Assembly (NCBI GenBank): GCA_014706295.1
Contig: JACSVZ010000007.1
Location: 2,272,543-2,336,542, forward strand
Direction: 5' to 3'
Length of the DNA: 64,000 nt
From: Lycocorax pyrrhopterus obiensis
Lineage: Eukaryota > Chordata > Aves > Passeriformes > Paradisaeidae
Numbering within the stretch: position 1 is the stretch's first letter; every line of letters starts with the position of its first letter. Position numbers and translations under genes: made by a program. This document shows, piece by piece, positions 22,236-64,000 of this stretch. The notes under the pieces are model-generated. The model ran no database searches and had not been told where the DNA came from. It worked only from the letters and a program-made list of their open reading frames with translations.

Positions 22236-24963
22236 GAAAGAAAGCAATAAATAATACTGTGATAAAAATAGTTCAAAAGTAGACTGTACATATTGTTACA
22301 TAATCTGAAAATACACAAAAGATTAATAGAAAAACAGAACAGTAACAATGAATTTCAGTTTTACAAGCAAGTTAAAAGTGGAAAACGAAATAAGAAAAAA
22401 GACATGCTATATATATTGTTGCATAATAAATAATGCACCATCTGAAGATTCTTGCTGGCTTTTTAATATGCCATTTACAAGTGTCAGATACATTTTCTAC
22501 TCATACAGTCCAAAATGGCTACAACCATCAAAATTAAAGTCCAGACAAGTCTTTAGAACAAGTTTACAAAACACATAGGATGACTTACATAAGAAAAGTA
22601 AGGCCTTTATTAGAAGATGCACTGCTTTAGTTTTCAGCCCATCATTGTACCTTCATCTTTCACTACTCATTTGATAGGAGGCTGCAGTGCTTTAGGATTG
22701 GTCCATTAAAACTGGTTCCACCAGCATCTTTTCACCAAGTATTTTCAAGCAAAAAGGTCTAGGACAAAAAAAACCCTCTCTGTGGCCTGTGGCTCACGAC
22801 CAGGAATCATTATGAAGTCTATCTTCCTCAGGTGAGGAAAAGCAAAAATAAAAAGAGTCCTTGGTTTATGGCTTGTTTTCAGTCACTGCGAAGAGTCGCG
22901 ATACGAATACAGCACGGGGTGTTAGGACTGAGGCAATCGCTCCCACAACGTGTCCCGCAGGGTGAAGAGTTCCTCCCAGCTTTTCAAACAGGTTCTACTT
23001 TAAATAAAGACAAATTGCCACTACTTGACACATCCTCTGTGCGGAAAGGTACAGCTCTGAGGAGAACAGCACTCGTGTACCGTCCCTCCTACGTCAACAA
23101 AGGCTCACCTGAACAAAAGCTGGACTTGTTTTCAGATCTAAGCTAAGAGCTCCAAAAGACAAAATATATACTGCTCGGTGTCATGATACTTTTACAAAGG
23201 TATTAAAATCCTTTTCACCTTCAGTTTCATTATTAAAAAACAATGATAATTACAGTAACGGCATAATTTACAAAAACCCTATATTGCTCATAGGGACATA
23301 TACATACAAGCATTACAGTACATTCAGTTGGAAAGACTAAAATTAGAATAAAAAATCAGCAATGATTTGATTTGTAGACTGAATAGAAACAGAAAAAGTA
23401 AGTAACTATATAAATGAGAAGTCACATAAATATAAGAAACATTTAGATTCTAAAATATTTTCTCTATAGTACTCATGAATTTATTTGCTAATTAAAAACT
23501 CTGTAATAAAATATCTCAAAGTGTCCATTTAACAAGTATTAACAGGTTAAGGGTTCCAAATGTTCAAAATGCTGCATATCACCGGTAGAAATAGTGTGGG
23601 TAAACTGTAAAAACAACAAACAAAAACAACACACAAAAAGAAAAAAAACACAAAAGATTCCATTAGCAGTTTTTTACCAACATTTCCTTCCAAGATTCTC
23701 ACAAACAGCTCAGCAGTGCAGCAGTCATGCACTGAATTACTGCCATGCCACGCTGGATAGAATTTTATTGCCTCCTGCAATCTCCAGCTGCAGTGCAAAG
23801 TAAGGCAATGAGGGCAAATATTTCTGCCTCGAGGATTTCCATCCCACGTCATCTGACTACAGAAAATCCTGAACCAGGGAGGAGAATCTGGGAGAGAGGA
23901 GACTTAAAACTTCAGTTTCTTGCAACTGAAAATACTTTAAGAGAGCCCCTGAGATTATGAACTGACACACTCACTTGGTCTGAGCTGCTACATGCAAGAG
24001 TTTCCTCTCTCAGCATTTCATATGTAAGAACTCTTTAGAACTCAACTCATACATGCAAAAAGGTTCTGAATTTGAAGAAGCAAATACATGAGTTGGAAGG
24101 GATACTACCAGTAAGAAGTTGCAAGCAGAAAAGACAATTTACAGTCCATGAAAGATACCAGTTAGGGGGAAAGATCCATTGAATTGATTTTTTAAAAGTC
24201 ATTATAGTTAAAAAAAAAAAAGGCTCAGTTTTCTGACTTGCTTGCAAAATCAGAGAAGTACTGTGCCACAAGAAAATACAGCAGAGGCTGCTGCAGAAAC
24301 ATTCCAGGTCCTGGAGAAAGACAGGACTACAGGTCTTTCACAAGCCAGAATACATGGATTTCATGTTACAACACATCAAGCTGCCTTTTATTGGCAGCAC
24401 TGTTCCCAGCTCCCCAAATTTAGGCTGCAGGTAGCTAAATCCAGCCAGCCAGCCTAAGCAATCACAGTGGCATGGAGTGTCCAGGAACTGGGAAACTGCA
24501 GTTTTCCCTGTGGCAATTCAATACTGAAGCATGTTTTAGTGGGACAACTCGGACCAAGCAAAGACTCTGAGAGATCAACAGTCTGAGCTGCAGTGTCACA
24601 CACTGGATTATTTTCTTTCCCTTCCATGCCTAATTTATTCTCTTCCCCCCCTCCCCACTTCCACTAGCTGTGTTCCATCCAACCTTTGATTCCAGCACTT
24701 TCTACAGAGCTATTTAGCACAGGTTCTTTTTGAGGCTGTTTAAAAACCCTCACAAGAATACAGTACTGACAAAACCCAGTATTTACACACTCAAGTCTTT
24801 GTTGTAGGAAATAAACTCTGGATTTTCAATATGACAACCTACCCTCAAAACTTGGACTGTTTTCTAAGTGTGTAAAAGCACTGCAGTAAAATCCCTGCTG
24901 TTTTATTTCATAACTAGCTGCTTTAGTGTTATTCCTATCAGCTTTACTCACCAGGAGAAGGCT
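22129..24963 (-). other. PPFIA1: Probable PPFIA1 3' UTR (distal end uncertain)
   Basis: Follows the PPFIA1 stop at 24964. Minus-strand AATAAA hexamers (TTTATT on plus) lie at 24902-24907, 24387-24392, 23480-23485, 22606-22611, 22230-22235 and 22129-22134. The cluster at 22.1-22.2 kb would give a UTR of about 2.8 kb; the earlier sites would give shorter forms. No ORF-like content. Confidence 0.5.
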
Positions 24964-54010
<29,047 letters not shown>

Positions 54011-57000
54011 CTGGAACAAACCAGACAGAAATATAAGCACATCAAATATCAGGACACAGCGAGAGTGGGTTCATATGAACACTTGACAGTGCCTTGAAGG
54101 ATTCATTTCAGATGTGTAAAGCCAATACAACTGTATAGTCATGCTAAGCCAGCTTCAGTTCAAACACTTAAAACCTTTATGCTGCCAACTGTAAAGACAA
54201 AAGATGTTTGACCAGGACTTTTGAAAACTTGTTTGTGTCTCAAGGCAATTATACGAGTTGAGGTTTCCCCGGTAAGCAAAGGGAGAAACATATTTGTAAC
54301 ACACTTTGTTATGGTTTCAAAGAGTTGTTGGTTTTGTGTGTTTTGGTTTGTTGTTTTTTTTAAACAACTGCTGAGGGAGACACAAAAAACAGAGCACTAA
54401 GCAGAGCAAAATAAAGAAACCAAAAAACATGACAAATTTCAAGTCAGTATTTAATTGTGAGCGACAAGGCATAATCCTGGCATGTACCAGAATACAGCTA
54501 AATACAGGAATTTCATTCATGCCTTCCTTCAAATCTCACAAAAGGGAATGAAGCAGCCCTTTCCCTACAGTCCTGCTAGGAATCTCCAAGGATTAGAATC
54601 AGAATTTTCTGAAAGCTGAGCCCGGGGGCTCAAAGCCCTCACAAGGCTCGCCCTTCAAATGCAATAGAGATTTCACCAAACAAAACCCAGCCAAAGTGAA
54701 ATTGTACAGAGTGAAGTGTCATCAGGGAACAGGAATGGAGCTAACTCACATCACTTACTGCATGCTTATGACTACACAGTCAGTATGAGAGAATATCTTC
54801 CTACAGTTTTGGTTTCTGTCAGGAAATGATTGTACTAATATCTGCAAGAGCCACTGCATCCTAGACCATTTCCCCTCTCTATCAACAGCCTCACTAAAAA
54901 TACTTAACATAAAAGACATTTAAATGTTCTATCAACTAAGGGAGCATACTCTGAATAGAACAAAAGGTACAACTATAGACCACACTTAGAAGCAAACACA
55001 AAACATAACTTTATCTACCCTGGCAAAATTTAAATTCTAATCTGAACCACACTGGAAGTGAGAATTGACAGTGTGAATGTGAACAAGTCCATCCTTTAGA
55101 AAAGAGCCTGGCAAGAAAGCAACCCTCATGTTGCCAATGCAATTTATAATGGGAAAATAAAATATGCCTCAGTCACTGCAGTGGCTGGTGAACATGTCAG
55201 GAGCACTTGGCTAAGAAAACAGTGAAATGCTAGTAAATAATACTCCTTTCTGTCGTCTAAAATAAGGAAAATACTCATAAACAAGAGACTTGCCTAATAA
55301 ACAATAGATTTGTACAGCTGAACTGGTGATTAGCAGGACAGGGTGAACACAAATAGCCAGCTAAGTGGAGATACAACTGCTGCTTCTCTGCATTTTCCAA
55401 ACTCTGCAGACACACTGCTTATCAGCCAGGAGCTGCTTATCAAGTGAAAGCTAAGATGGAGCTGTTTTGCAGCAAAATTCTAAGTGACAGAAAGCACATG
55501 CTTCAAAACAAAAGGCCACATCAACCAATGAATTATACTAAGCACATCTGCAAATTCTAACATGCAGCTAAAATAAGCAGACACGGTCAAAAGACACTGC
55601 AATTTCCAATATTCATTTGGTAAACTTTATTCTAAAACATACACATGACTGAAAAGACAAAAAATATGTTGCACAATATATACCTAGAGTGAACTCCTTC
55701 GGAATTACTAACATACCAGGCTTTTAAAAGTTGCTGTGAGGAAGACAGCAATGCCACCACCACAGATGCAGAATCCATCCCAATAATCCCTCTTCCTAAA
55801 TAAAAACCTGCTCATTGGAAAAAAGTTTCGGTCCCCCTGCTCAATCAGCAAAAGACTGCAAAGTCTTAATTTATTTTCCTTTCTCAACTGCTAAATTATT
55901 TGATTTCTCTAACGCACTTAGTAATTACATTCACATAAATATTTCACTGCAGTATTTCATTTGCATTCTTAAAAAAAAATGGCCTATTATTTTCAACATG
56001 GCCTGAAAATACTTCCAAAACAACCTGGTCAGTAAATACAGCTACCAGAACTTTTACACACACAAAACAAATTACAAAAGGGTCCTGAGTGCAAGGTAAA
56101 CCAGGAGAGGAAAAACCTACTTCAAGCTTCACTGGAGCTGACAGAAGAATTGACTCTACTACGAGCTTTCCCTTCAGAATGCTGCTTCACATCCAAGCTT
56201 TTCCTGTACCTTCAACAGGTGGGAACCTGTGGGAGCTTCCAAGACTCTCAGGGAATTGGCGGCACACTCTCCTTTTGCTCTCGCACAGGCTCAGGTAAAC
56301 CAGAACCCAAAATTTCCATTTTTCACTGGCAGTCTCCATTTATCTTTACAGATTAGATAATTATGGACTACCGAGAAGAGTCTGGTATGAGCTTACTCTG
56401 TTGGTGTGTCTCCCCTTTCAAATTAATGGTAATGTAAGTAGAGTAATTTTAAAAACCTTAAAAATGCCAACATTAACATTTAGAAACATCAATGTTTCCC
56501 GGTTCTCCAAATGACACTGGACTGACATGGGAAGTTTTCTGTTTTTCCAACCTCCATCTCCAGTTTTGAGAACAGGATGAAGAGCACAGCAAGGACTACC
56601 AGACACTGTCTCATCACCCTTTCTCAACTTAGAACTACTGCATAGCATCAACATGTATCTTTTTGTCTGTATGAGCTTCCCCACATGAAAACCAGCTGTA
56701 TATTTGAAAGGAAATCTATTCACTCTTCAGATGGTTACAGGACAGAGTTCTATTCCATTGCACACTCCTGTGCAAATATAAATTGTAGCAAAACTAGGTC
56801 CCAATTGTGACACGAACCATCAAGCTGTCAGATGACCCAAGGCAAGAGTGCACACAGGAATTTATATTGCTGCTGCATAAACACACTGACAGGGATTGCT
56901 GGCATTGCATAACACCTCCAGTGCTGTTTGTTTTGTCAAAATAGAGCTGCTTTGAGTCCCGTGAGCTGCCTAAGAAAGAACATTTGAACATCCTTAGTTT

Positions 57001-60000
57001 CAGTTGACACTGCCAAAAGACATGTCCTTTCTAGTTTTATTACTTACCTTCAATGGCAGACAATTTGTGATCTCCTTAAGCAGCTCAAAAGCAGAGAAAC
57101 TACTTGCAGCTTTATAATCTCAAAAAATTTCTAGTTATCTCATAATTTCTTCCTTGGCATTAGATGAATGTACAGAAAGAATTAAAAGAAAAATGAAAGA
57201 ATCCTGAGAAACTTCCCTACTTGTCCACAAAGCTGTGTTGCTTTTCTGTAATTAAGAAGACTGAGAACAACAGAATGAAGTTCTGCTCTGTTTCTGGCTG
57301 CCATCAAAATAATAAATACACAGTGCTGGGGACTGACAAGAATGGAACTCGCAGTAAGCACTTCAGAGAGCTCACACGAATCAGTGGGAGAGTGCTGAAT
57401 TTACCAGGGAAATATTCCCTGCTGATTAGAACATTCTGGCAAACACCCATACTCTACACTAAACTGAAATGTTTACTGAAGAAAGTCACTTTCTGACCCA
57501 ACTGAATCATTCTAAACACGTCACTCTTGCTGCCAGAAATAAATACTCTCAACAAAAAGCCACATGGAGCAAGTAAGTTGGTTCTTGTTCAGAAATACAT
57601 TTTCTGGGTTTTTTTTTTGTTCTCAAGCTCCACGATTTTTTAAAACAATAGCATTTCTTCTACCTCAACCTTCAGAGCTGACCTTCAACTCTCAGTATTT
57701 TAGATGCCACAATATAAACATCCTTCCAAAAGCTGGATCCATTAGTGCTGAGCTGTCAAGCCTGGCTGAGCTGACACACTTGGGAACTTCCAAGATCCCA
57801 ATCCAGGAACATGACAGCTTTCAGGGAACAGTTTCCCTTCACATTTATTACAAACATAATTCATAGGTCTCACAGACAGCACATCACAGACCAATAAATG
57901 CTACATGACAGGAAGATAGCATTTAACCTAGGGAAACACTTGAAAGAAACAAGAGGTAATTCCTCAAAGTCTGTTCATATAAGTTGGGTATTAGGCATGC
58001 TCTAGAAATAACTAAATTTGGTTGGAATTTGATCAAGCAGAAAAAAAACCTTATTCCACAAGAAAATGCAACACCACTCCAGTGCACACGGAATCATGGA
58101 CTACGAGCAACCACGTGGCCAGAAACTTTATATAAATGATGAAAATATATGCAATAAAAAAAGAGAAACATTTTAAATTCATCAAGTATTATTAAATACT
58201 GTTAAAGTAGTTACTTCAGGCAATAACAAGATGAAGTTGTGACTGTTGCACCTTTAGGAACATCTCTGACCAAAATATATGATTGGAATTTATCTGTTTA
58301 ATCTCCAAGTGATATTTTGGTTTACTGTTATCATTCTGGTCTGTAGCCTGAATATGAAGGAACCCACTCGCAAATCTGAGCAGCTGAAGAGAGCAGGAAG
58401 AGAACAACTGGGGGAAGTGAAGGACATCAGACGTGAAAACCAATGGGATCTGAGATAAGTTTCCATCATGATGTTTGTACTCCATATAAACCACAATTAT
58501 TGCAAGTGATGACTGCATGGAAACGGCAAATATACAGTCTTAAACAAAACAAGCAACGAAAATGTAAATATTTAGGCTTATTTCTAGGGTATTTCACAGT
58601 CACTTCACTTGAAACCTAAGGGGTTTAGGTAGCACACAGTGACCAAGACCCCCAATATATCTGAAAGTTCCTAGCAAACAAATTTTCATACCTATTAAAT
58701 CACAGCTTTTTGGGGGGGTTTTAGGCTAGGAATCAGAACTATGAAATTACGAAACAGTTCAAGGGTATCGAGAGTTAAAACTAAAGAAAACTGACTTGTT
58801 TTCACCATTAAATCCAGCCTTGGAAAAAACCATAGTTACACACAATTTAACAGCAAATCCAGAAAAAAACAACCACCAACACAGATTATGCTTTGCCTGT
58901 TCCATGTAATAAAACACATTGCTTTCAACCTTTCCATATCTCTGGCATGTGCTAATGGGAAAGAGAAAAATCAGCCTAGAGTGTGCAAAGAAAAATATTT
59001 TCCTTTTCACCTCATGAAATTAATTTCCAGTAAGCACCAAGCAGCCTGAATTGACTAAGCTAGAAACATAAAACTTATTTCAAGCATTAATACAATCAAT
59101 TCTATGAAACAAGTTTATAATTTGTTCTCAAAACCCCCAACAACTTAAAAGGGAGTGTAAGAGAATACTTCAAGTAATATTAAAATATGGGTATGTCAAA
59201 TTCTTGTGTTTCGGAACATTGAAAGGCTTTTCATGCTCAAAGTAGCTGTTTTTCCAAGTGGAGCTAACTACCCACCAGAGTGAGAACACACTGGAGCCCA
59301 TTACATAATTAGGGTATTGACCTCCTTTCGTATTTCTGTGTATGCATAAGATGTTTTGTAACTCAAAAGACAACCACCAAAACAGAGGTGCAGATTTCTT
59401 TACTGTCAAAAAAAATTCTCCCCTTCCAACTAGTGGCATTGAGATATAGAAAAGGTTTAATACCACCTTTGGTTAACTCTCAAAAATCTGTATTTTCTTT
59501 GAAAAAACCCTCTTTTTTTTCTTTTATCGAAAACTGCAAGACTGCATGAAAACACTCCAGTGAATATTGCTGCAAGCTGCCAGTCAGTGATCAATACTAA
59601 ACCTGAGTCACTTCTTATCCTTTCAGCAAGTCTTCTTCAAACGCCCCTCTTGGATTGACCTATCTAGGCTTTGTCATTAACGCTGCTCAATCCTAAACGG
59701 GCAATTAAGTTTTAACGTGTTTACAGTTGCATAATGTTATTGCTCTGGAATGAAACTCTCGCTGTTCCCAGTCCCCTTTGGAGCTGGAAGCAGAATCAAC
59801 TGCCTGGCATTTGACAAGCCAAGAGCCAAAGGACTCCTCGCTCACAGCCAGCAGGTACCAAACATATGCCCAAGAGCAAAATGGAAAAGCTTATAGCAAG
59901 CCCAAGTCTCCATGGCAATAAGTAGGTTCCCAGTTACCATCCTGAGTGAGTTGCCTAAATTTATGCACGGCGTTCCCTGAGCCTGAACTACAAAGCACAA

Positions 60001-60631
60001 AATCCAGACTTCAGCACTGGGAGCTTCCGGAAGCGCAAGGAAACATCAATGGAGAAAGGTGGGATTTGGCAGCTTGGCAAAAGGAATGCAGGAGCAGCAG
60101 GAAAACGGAGGTAGAAACACACCAGCTCCATGTTCTCACCCCTGTAACTCCTTCCCCGATCTAACTAACACATTTCTGACAGACATGTCCTATTTGGGGT
60201 GCAGGGGGTAAAAGTACCAGAACCCAAACCTGAATCCAGCCTCTTGCTCCTCAGAGGATGAGGGGTTTTCCTTTCACCACATGAATCCCTGCTCAGACCT
60301 CATACACACAGCAGCAAAGCCTGGAGAGGGAGCCTGCAAACCCTTGTGGCACAGAGCAGAGCACAGGTCGAAGACACGCTGCAATCATTAACTACAGCCT
60401 GTCCAAACCTGGACCAGCAGAACCCTTACTGCCTGTCCTCCTGCATTTCATTTCATTTCCCCTAAACCCAGCAGAACAGTGCTGTTATGTACACAAGGAC
60501 AAGGGCAAAGCCTCGTGCAAAACCAGATCTTTGTGCACCACTGCAGAGCCAACATGCCCTGATCACACACCGTGCTTTGGACTGCAAGGGACACAGGGCA
60601 ACCTTCCAGGCTCCTCTGTTACACCCAGACC

Positions 60632-60657
60632 TCCATCCATCCATCCATCCATCCATC
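60632..60657. repeat. (CCAT)n microsatellite
   Basis: About six perfect CCAT units. Confidence 0.95.
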
Positions 60658-62811
60658 ACAGGGAACAAAAGTCACACATGTAACACGTGTTCCCTACAAG
60701 CCTGTTTGCAACTAATGTGCTGCGAGGCAAAACCAAGCCACGGCTGCATCCTACAACTGCTTTGTAGTCTGGGAAACGAAGGAAAGAGAACATGAGGTTG
60801 TCCAAACAAGTCAGAAAACCTCATCCAGTCACTCCTACTACAACCTGCAGTTTGCTCTGCATTTTCTGTAGAGTAACTAGCCTTGGGACCATCAAAACGT
60901 CCAGAATCCCTAATTTCTCCTGATAGTCTGTTAATCTGTTCATGAGCCTTAATAAATCATCACAGCTTGTCCAAAGTAGGATAGATCACACAGGGTGATC
61001 AGTTAAGCCAGAGCAGACACAACCCGTTTTGATCCCAGCCTTTTAAACCCCTTTTAAAGCTACAGATGTATATCAAATCAACCAGGGAAAAACTCTATCC
61101 AAGTACCTGGTTTTCCCCCCAGGGCTTTCTCCAAATATTCAACTGAGGGGGCAAACCCTGCAAGTTAGCAGAATGCACAGAGGATTAACAAGAAATGAAC
61201 ATACTGAGCACTAACTTGAAATACCAGTTTTAAGTTATTTTCTTCACTTGCCTTTGTAAAAATACTTATGAAGTGTTGCCTCTATTCAGGCAACACCGTG
61301 GATCTTCTGAGTAAGGAAGTCCAAAAGCTGAAGCATTACAAGAGCTGGAAGATGACAGCTGCCTAGCAGCAAGCACAGGAAATGCAGAAGAAGCCTTCAG
61401 ACTTGCATGAAACTTGGCATCTATTCATATGCAATGGTAGCAGAAAACCTTCTTCCAATCACTTCATTGTGGTGTGGCTATGCAAAGAGATCCACCTTTC
61501 AGGAATACGCCTCCTGAAAGGGCAGATAAGGCACAAAAGTATTCAGAACCATACCGAGCTTGTTTTCCTTGGAAAAATGTCCAAGATCAGCTAAAATATG
61601 CATCAGGAAAACTTCAGTCATCATTGAAAAACAGGCTTTTCAACTTGGGATGTGTATGGCTACTTTGTGCAGTAACTGTTGAGAATGGTTGATAACAAAG
61701 TAATCCTTTCCACTACTGTATCACTCCAACTACCAATATTCCAGACTAACACCTTAATTTAACACAGAGTAAACCCACACTACCTGGGGGGTGTTAGAAA
61801 AACAACTGCCTCTCAATGACACTGTGAATCAGCGAATTCTAAGGGTTTCACAATCTGAGTTACCACATTCCTGCACCCCCAGCCTAGTCTATTTTGATTA
61901 GGAACCAATACAGTAAAGTAGCAGCACAACTTCTTCGGTGTAGCTTTAGGCATCTCCATTTTTGGAGTTCTTGTCAGTGAAGAAACCTACCCACACCCAT
62001 ACCCACTATGGCAAAAGGAGAATACACTTGTACTTAATTAAAGAGCAAGAATCCTGAATTACCAGTTTGACGAGGTATGGGACAAAACCAGTCTCCATCT
62101 TTAATATGACAGTAGAGAGATTTCACTCAAGTTTTTCCTCTCCTCACACAAAGCTGGTCAAGATTTCCTGGGATTCCACGCTGGATGGCACAGCATGCCA
62201 TGCTCCTTGGGGATGCCAAACTGTAGAACAACTGCAAGATGTGCTGAGAAGATTTAAGAAGCTCTGTAATTTTCCTGGGACCCCCCATTCTGGAGACTGA
62301 GCAGCTACAGCAAGATCTTTAAAGTTGTAAATACTGAATTGTAAATTTACTTGGGCAAGAAAGAAATCTTTTTCTGCACATCAACTCTAAACATACCGCA
62401 CTCACAAGAAACAGCACAATTCTGGCTTGGCTGGCATTAAATATTAAATTCCTATGACTTTTATGAATTAAAAATTATTTCATCCTCCATACTACATTCT
62501 AGTCATCTCACATGACTAATACTGCTCAGTTTTTTACAAACAGACCCAGGACAAGACCCATCATGCACAATTATTTCAGTGACAAGATACTCCTGCTTGC
62601 AAAAACTGTGAGCAGCAGCTGAGGCCCTGCCCTATTCTAATCGTTCATCTTGGCCTCTGGTTGCCAGCTTTAGTTCTGTGGCTAGCAGCTGAAAAGTACA
62701 TTTTTCACACTCTGTTAAGAGGCAATGCTTGGGAATACCTGAATAAGGCTGGCCAAGCCACCCTCATTAAACAAGCACCAGCACGCACTTCCCCCTCAGT
62801 GCTCTCCTATT

Positions 62812-62832
62812 TTATATATATATATATATATG
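62812..62832. repeat. (TA)n microsatellite
   Basis: About ten TA units followed by TGTATTTATT. Confidence 0.9.
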
Positions 62833-63410
62833 TATTTATTATTTTTGCCAAGTGATGAACACTTCAGTCTTATAATTTCAAACTTGTTTAAGCAAGTAAT
62901 ACTCACTGAGGACAGATACGTGCCTTCAGCAGGAAATTCTACTTAGCAGCTCTTCACATTTTGTTTTTCCTATTTCTCTGTACTCCATCACCCCAGTTTA
63001 CAGGCTGAGTGGATTTACTGGGCTAACTGAAGCTAAATATGTCCAAATCTGTGATATTCTGAATAAATGCTACTGGAACATTCCATGGAAAAGTAGTTCC
63101 ATTTTAACAACTACTACAAAACAAAGCAATTCCAAAGTTCACACAAAAAAAACAGTCTCAGGTCCTACGACAGACACGTGTGCTATCTAAACACAGAAAA
63201 AACTAGAAAAAAATCAGCAACATAGATTAAGCATTGAAGAGCTGTTTTAGGGGGAGGGTTAAATCTTTTTTTAAAGTTCAAAGTAATTTTTTTGTCTGCC
63301 ACAAAAAAAAAATATCCATAATGAACAGTTCTTAACTTGATAACTACCTGAACCCAGACAGCAGAAGGAAACCAGGGGGATGAGCAACGCTGTAATGCAG
63401 AGAAGAAATT

Positions 63411-63452
63411 TAAAAATCAATCAATCAAAGAAAAATAAATAAATGAATAAAA
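63411..63452. repeat. A-rich tetranucleotide repeat (AATC/AAAT)
   Basis: Short runs of CAAT and AAAT units; degenerate. Confidence 0.7.
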
Positions 63453-64000
63453 GACAGGGGCAGACTGTCAATTTGGTGTTGCCACTAACAAATGCTGAAG
63501 TGAAAGATGGGTTGGTGGGGAACCTGTGAGGCTCCTATTCCACACTGGACTAAAAACAAGGGAAAGATGATGCAACAGGGAAGCCCTGCAGCCGCCTACT
63601 CCGTTGAGACAAAAGAAATGTTTGGCCCATTTCTCCTTCTCTGCTTCCCAGGACTCAGTATTTTATAACCATTGCACAAAATTCAGGAGAGGGTTATGAA
63701 GACTCCACAAACTACAGCTCCAATGGGATTGGAGTTACACCAACATCAGTATCAGCATAAACGAGACCCTGGGAGAGGAAAACGACAGCTAAAATCCTAA
63801 AAAGCTGTTCCACTTCCACTTTACATGAAGCAAAGTAATTCCAGATTTCTTGAGACAAAGACTCAGCTTTTGGAAGATAATGGTGGGGAACCACACCCTC
63901 CAAAGACATTCTGAAAACTCAAGCTGCATGTTTTAAAAGAAATAAAGTACTGGATGCACCTGCCTCGTGCTCTTTAACATAAGGCTAAAAGAATGTTATG

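Larger units (their letters stand above)
54011..64000 (-). other. PPFIA1: PPFIA1 first large intron (more than 10 kb, open at right)
   Basis: No coding exon recognised on either strand over 10 kb. Holds simple repeats at about 60632-60657, 62812-62832 and 63411-63452. The PPFIA1 promoter and start-codon exon must lie beyond 64000. Confidence 0.75.

Noticed and set aside
24089..24105. CR1-like GAGTTGGAAGGGATAC
   Set aside because: Only about 12 bases match the CR1 end and no flanking octamer repeats are present.

Overview
This is a piece of a vertebrate nuclear genome, most likely from a bird. The intron-exon genes are orthologous to known vertebrate genes, the introns are short for vertebrates, interspersed repeats are sparse, and the only recognisable ones are small fragments resembling the 3' end of avian CR1 LINEs (about 4405-4440 and 41788-41840). 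Coding exons and strong GT/AG signals lie almost entirely on the minus strand. I cannot name the species.

Two complete or nearly complete genes lie head to tail on the minus strand. CTTN (cortactin) runs from a CpG-island promoter at about 19.15-19.76 kb down to its stop codon at 589; its 3' UTR continues past the left edge. All 16 coding exons are present and join into a 553-residue protein: N-terminal acidic Arp2/3-binding region, 6.5 actin-binding 37-residue repeats, helical segment, Pro/Tyr-rich linker and C-terminal SH3 domain. PPFIA1 (liprin-alpha-1) lies upstream of CTTN; 28 coding exons between 54.01 kb and 24.96 kb encode about 1134 residues from the first coiled coil to the C-terminal PDZ ligand. 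Its start-codon exon is outside the window, beyond a first intron longer than 10 kb that fills 54.0-64.0 kb. This PPFIA1-CTTN order matches the mammalian locus (human 11q13).

Layout (plus coordinates): 1-588 CTTN 3' UTR; 589-16764 CTTN coding exons and introns; 16765-19502 CTTN intron 1; 19503 to about 19640 CTTN non-coding exon 1 in a CpG island; about 19.76-22.1 kb intergenic; about 22.1-24.96 kb probable PPFIA1 3' UTR; 24964-54010 PPFIA1 coding exons and introns; 54011-64000 PPFIA1 intron.

The genes are related functionally: cortactin organises branched actin at the cell cortex, and liprin-alpha-1 scaffolds focal adhesions, cell-edge dynamics and presynaptic active zones. The most interesting sequence-level points concern splicing. 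A GC donor sits on the cortactin repeat-6 exon, the one that is skipped in a known mammalian isoform. PPFIA1 has in-frame 30-, 27- and 63-nt cassette exons with nearby splicing-factor motifs, a tandem NAGNAG acceptor, a possible alternative C-terminus, and one linker exon I could not find. I found no RNA gene, intact mobile element, CRISPR or wholly novel gene system; this is largely an ordinary, conserved euchromatic locus.
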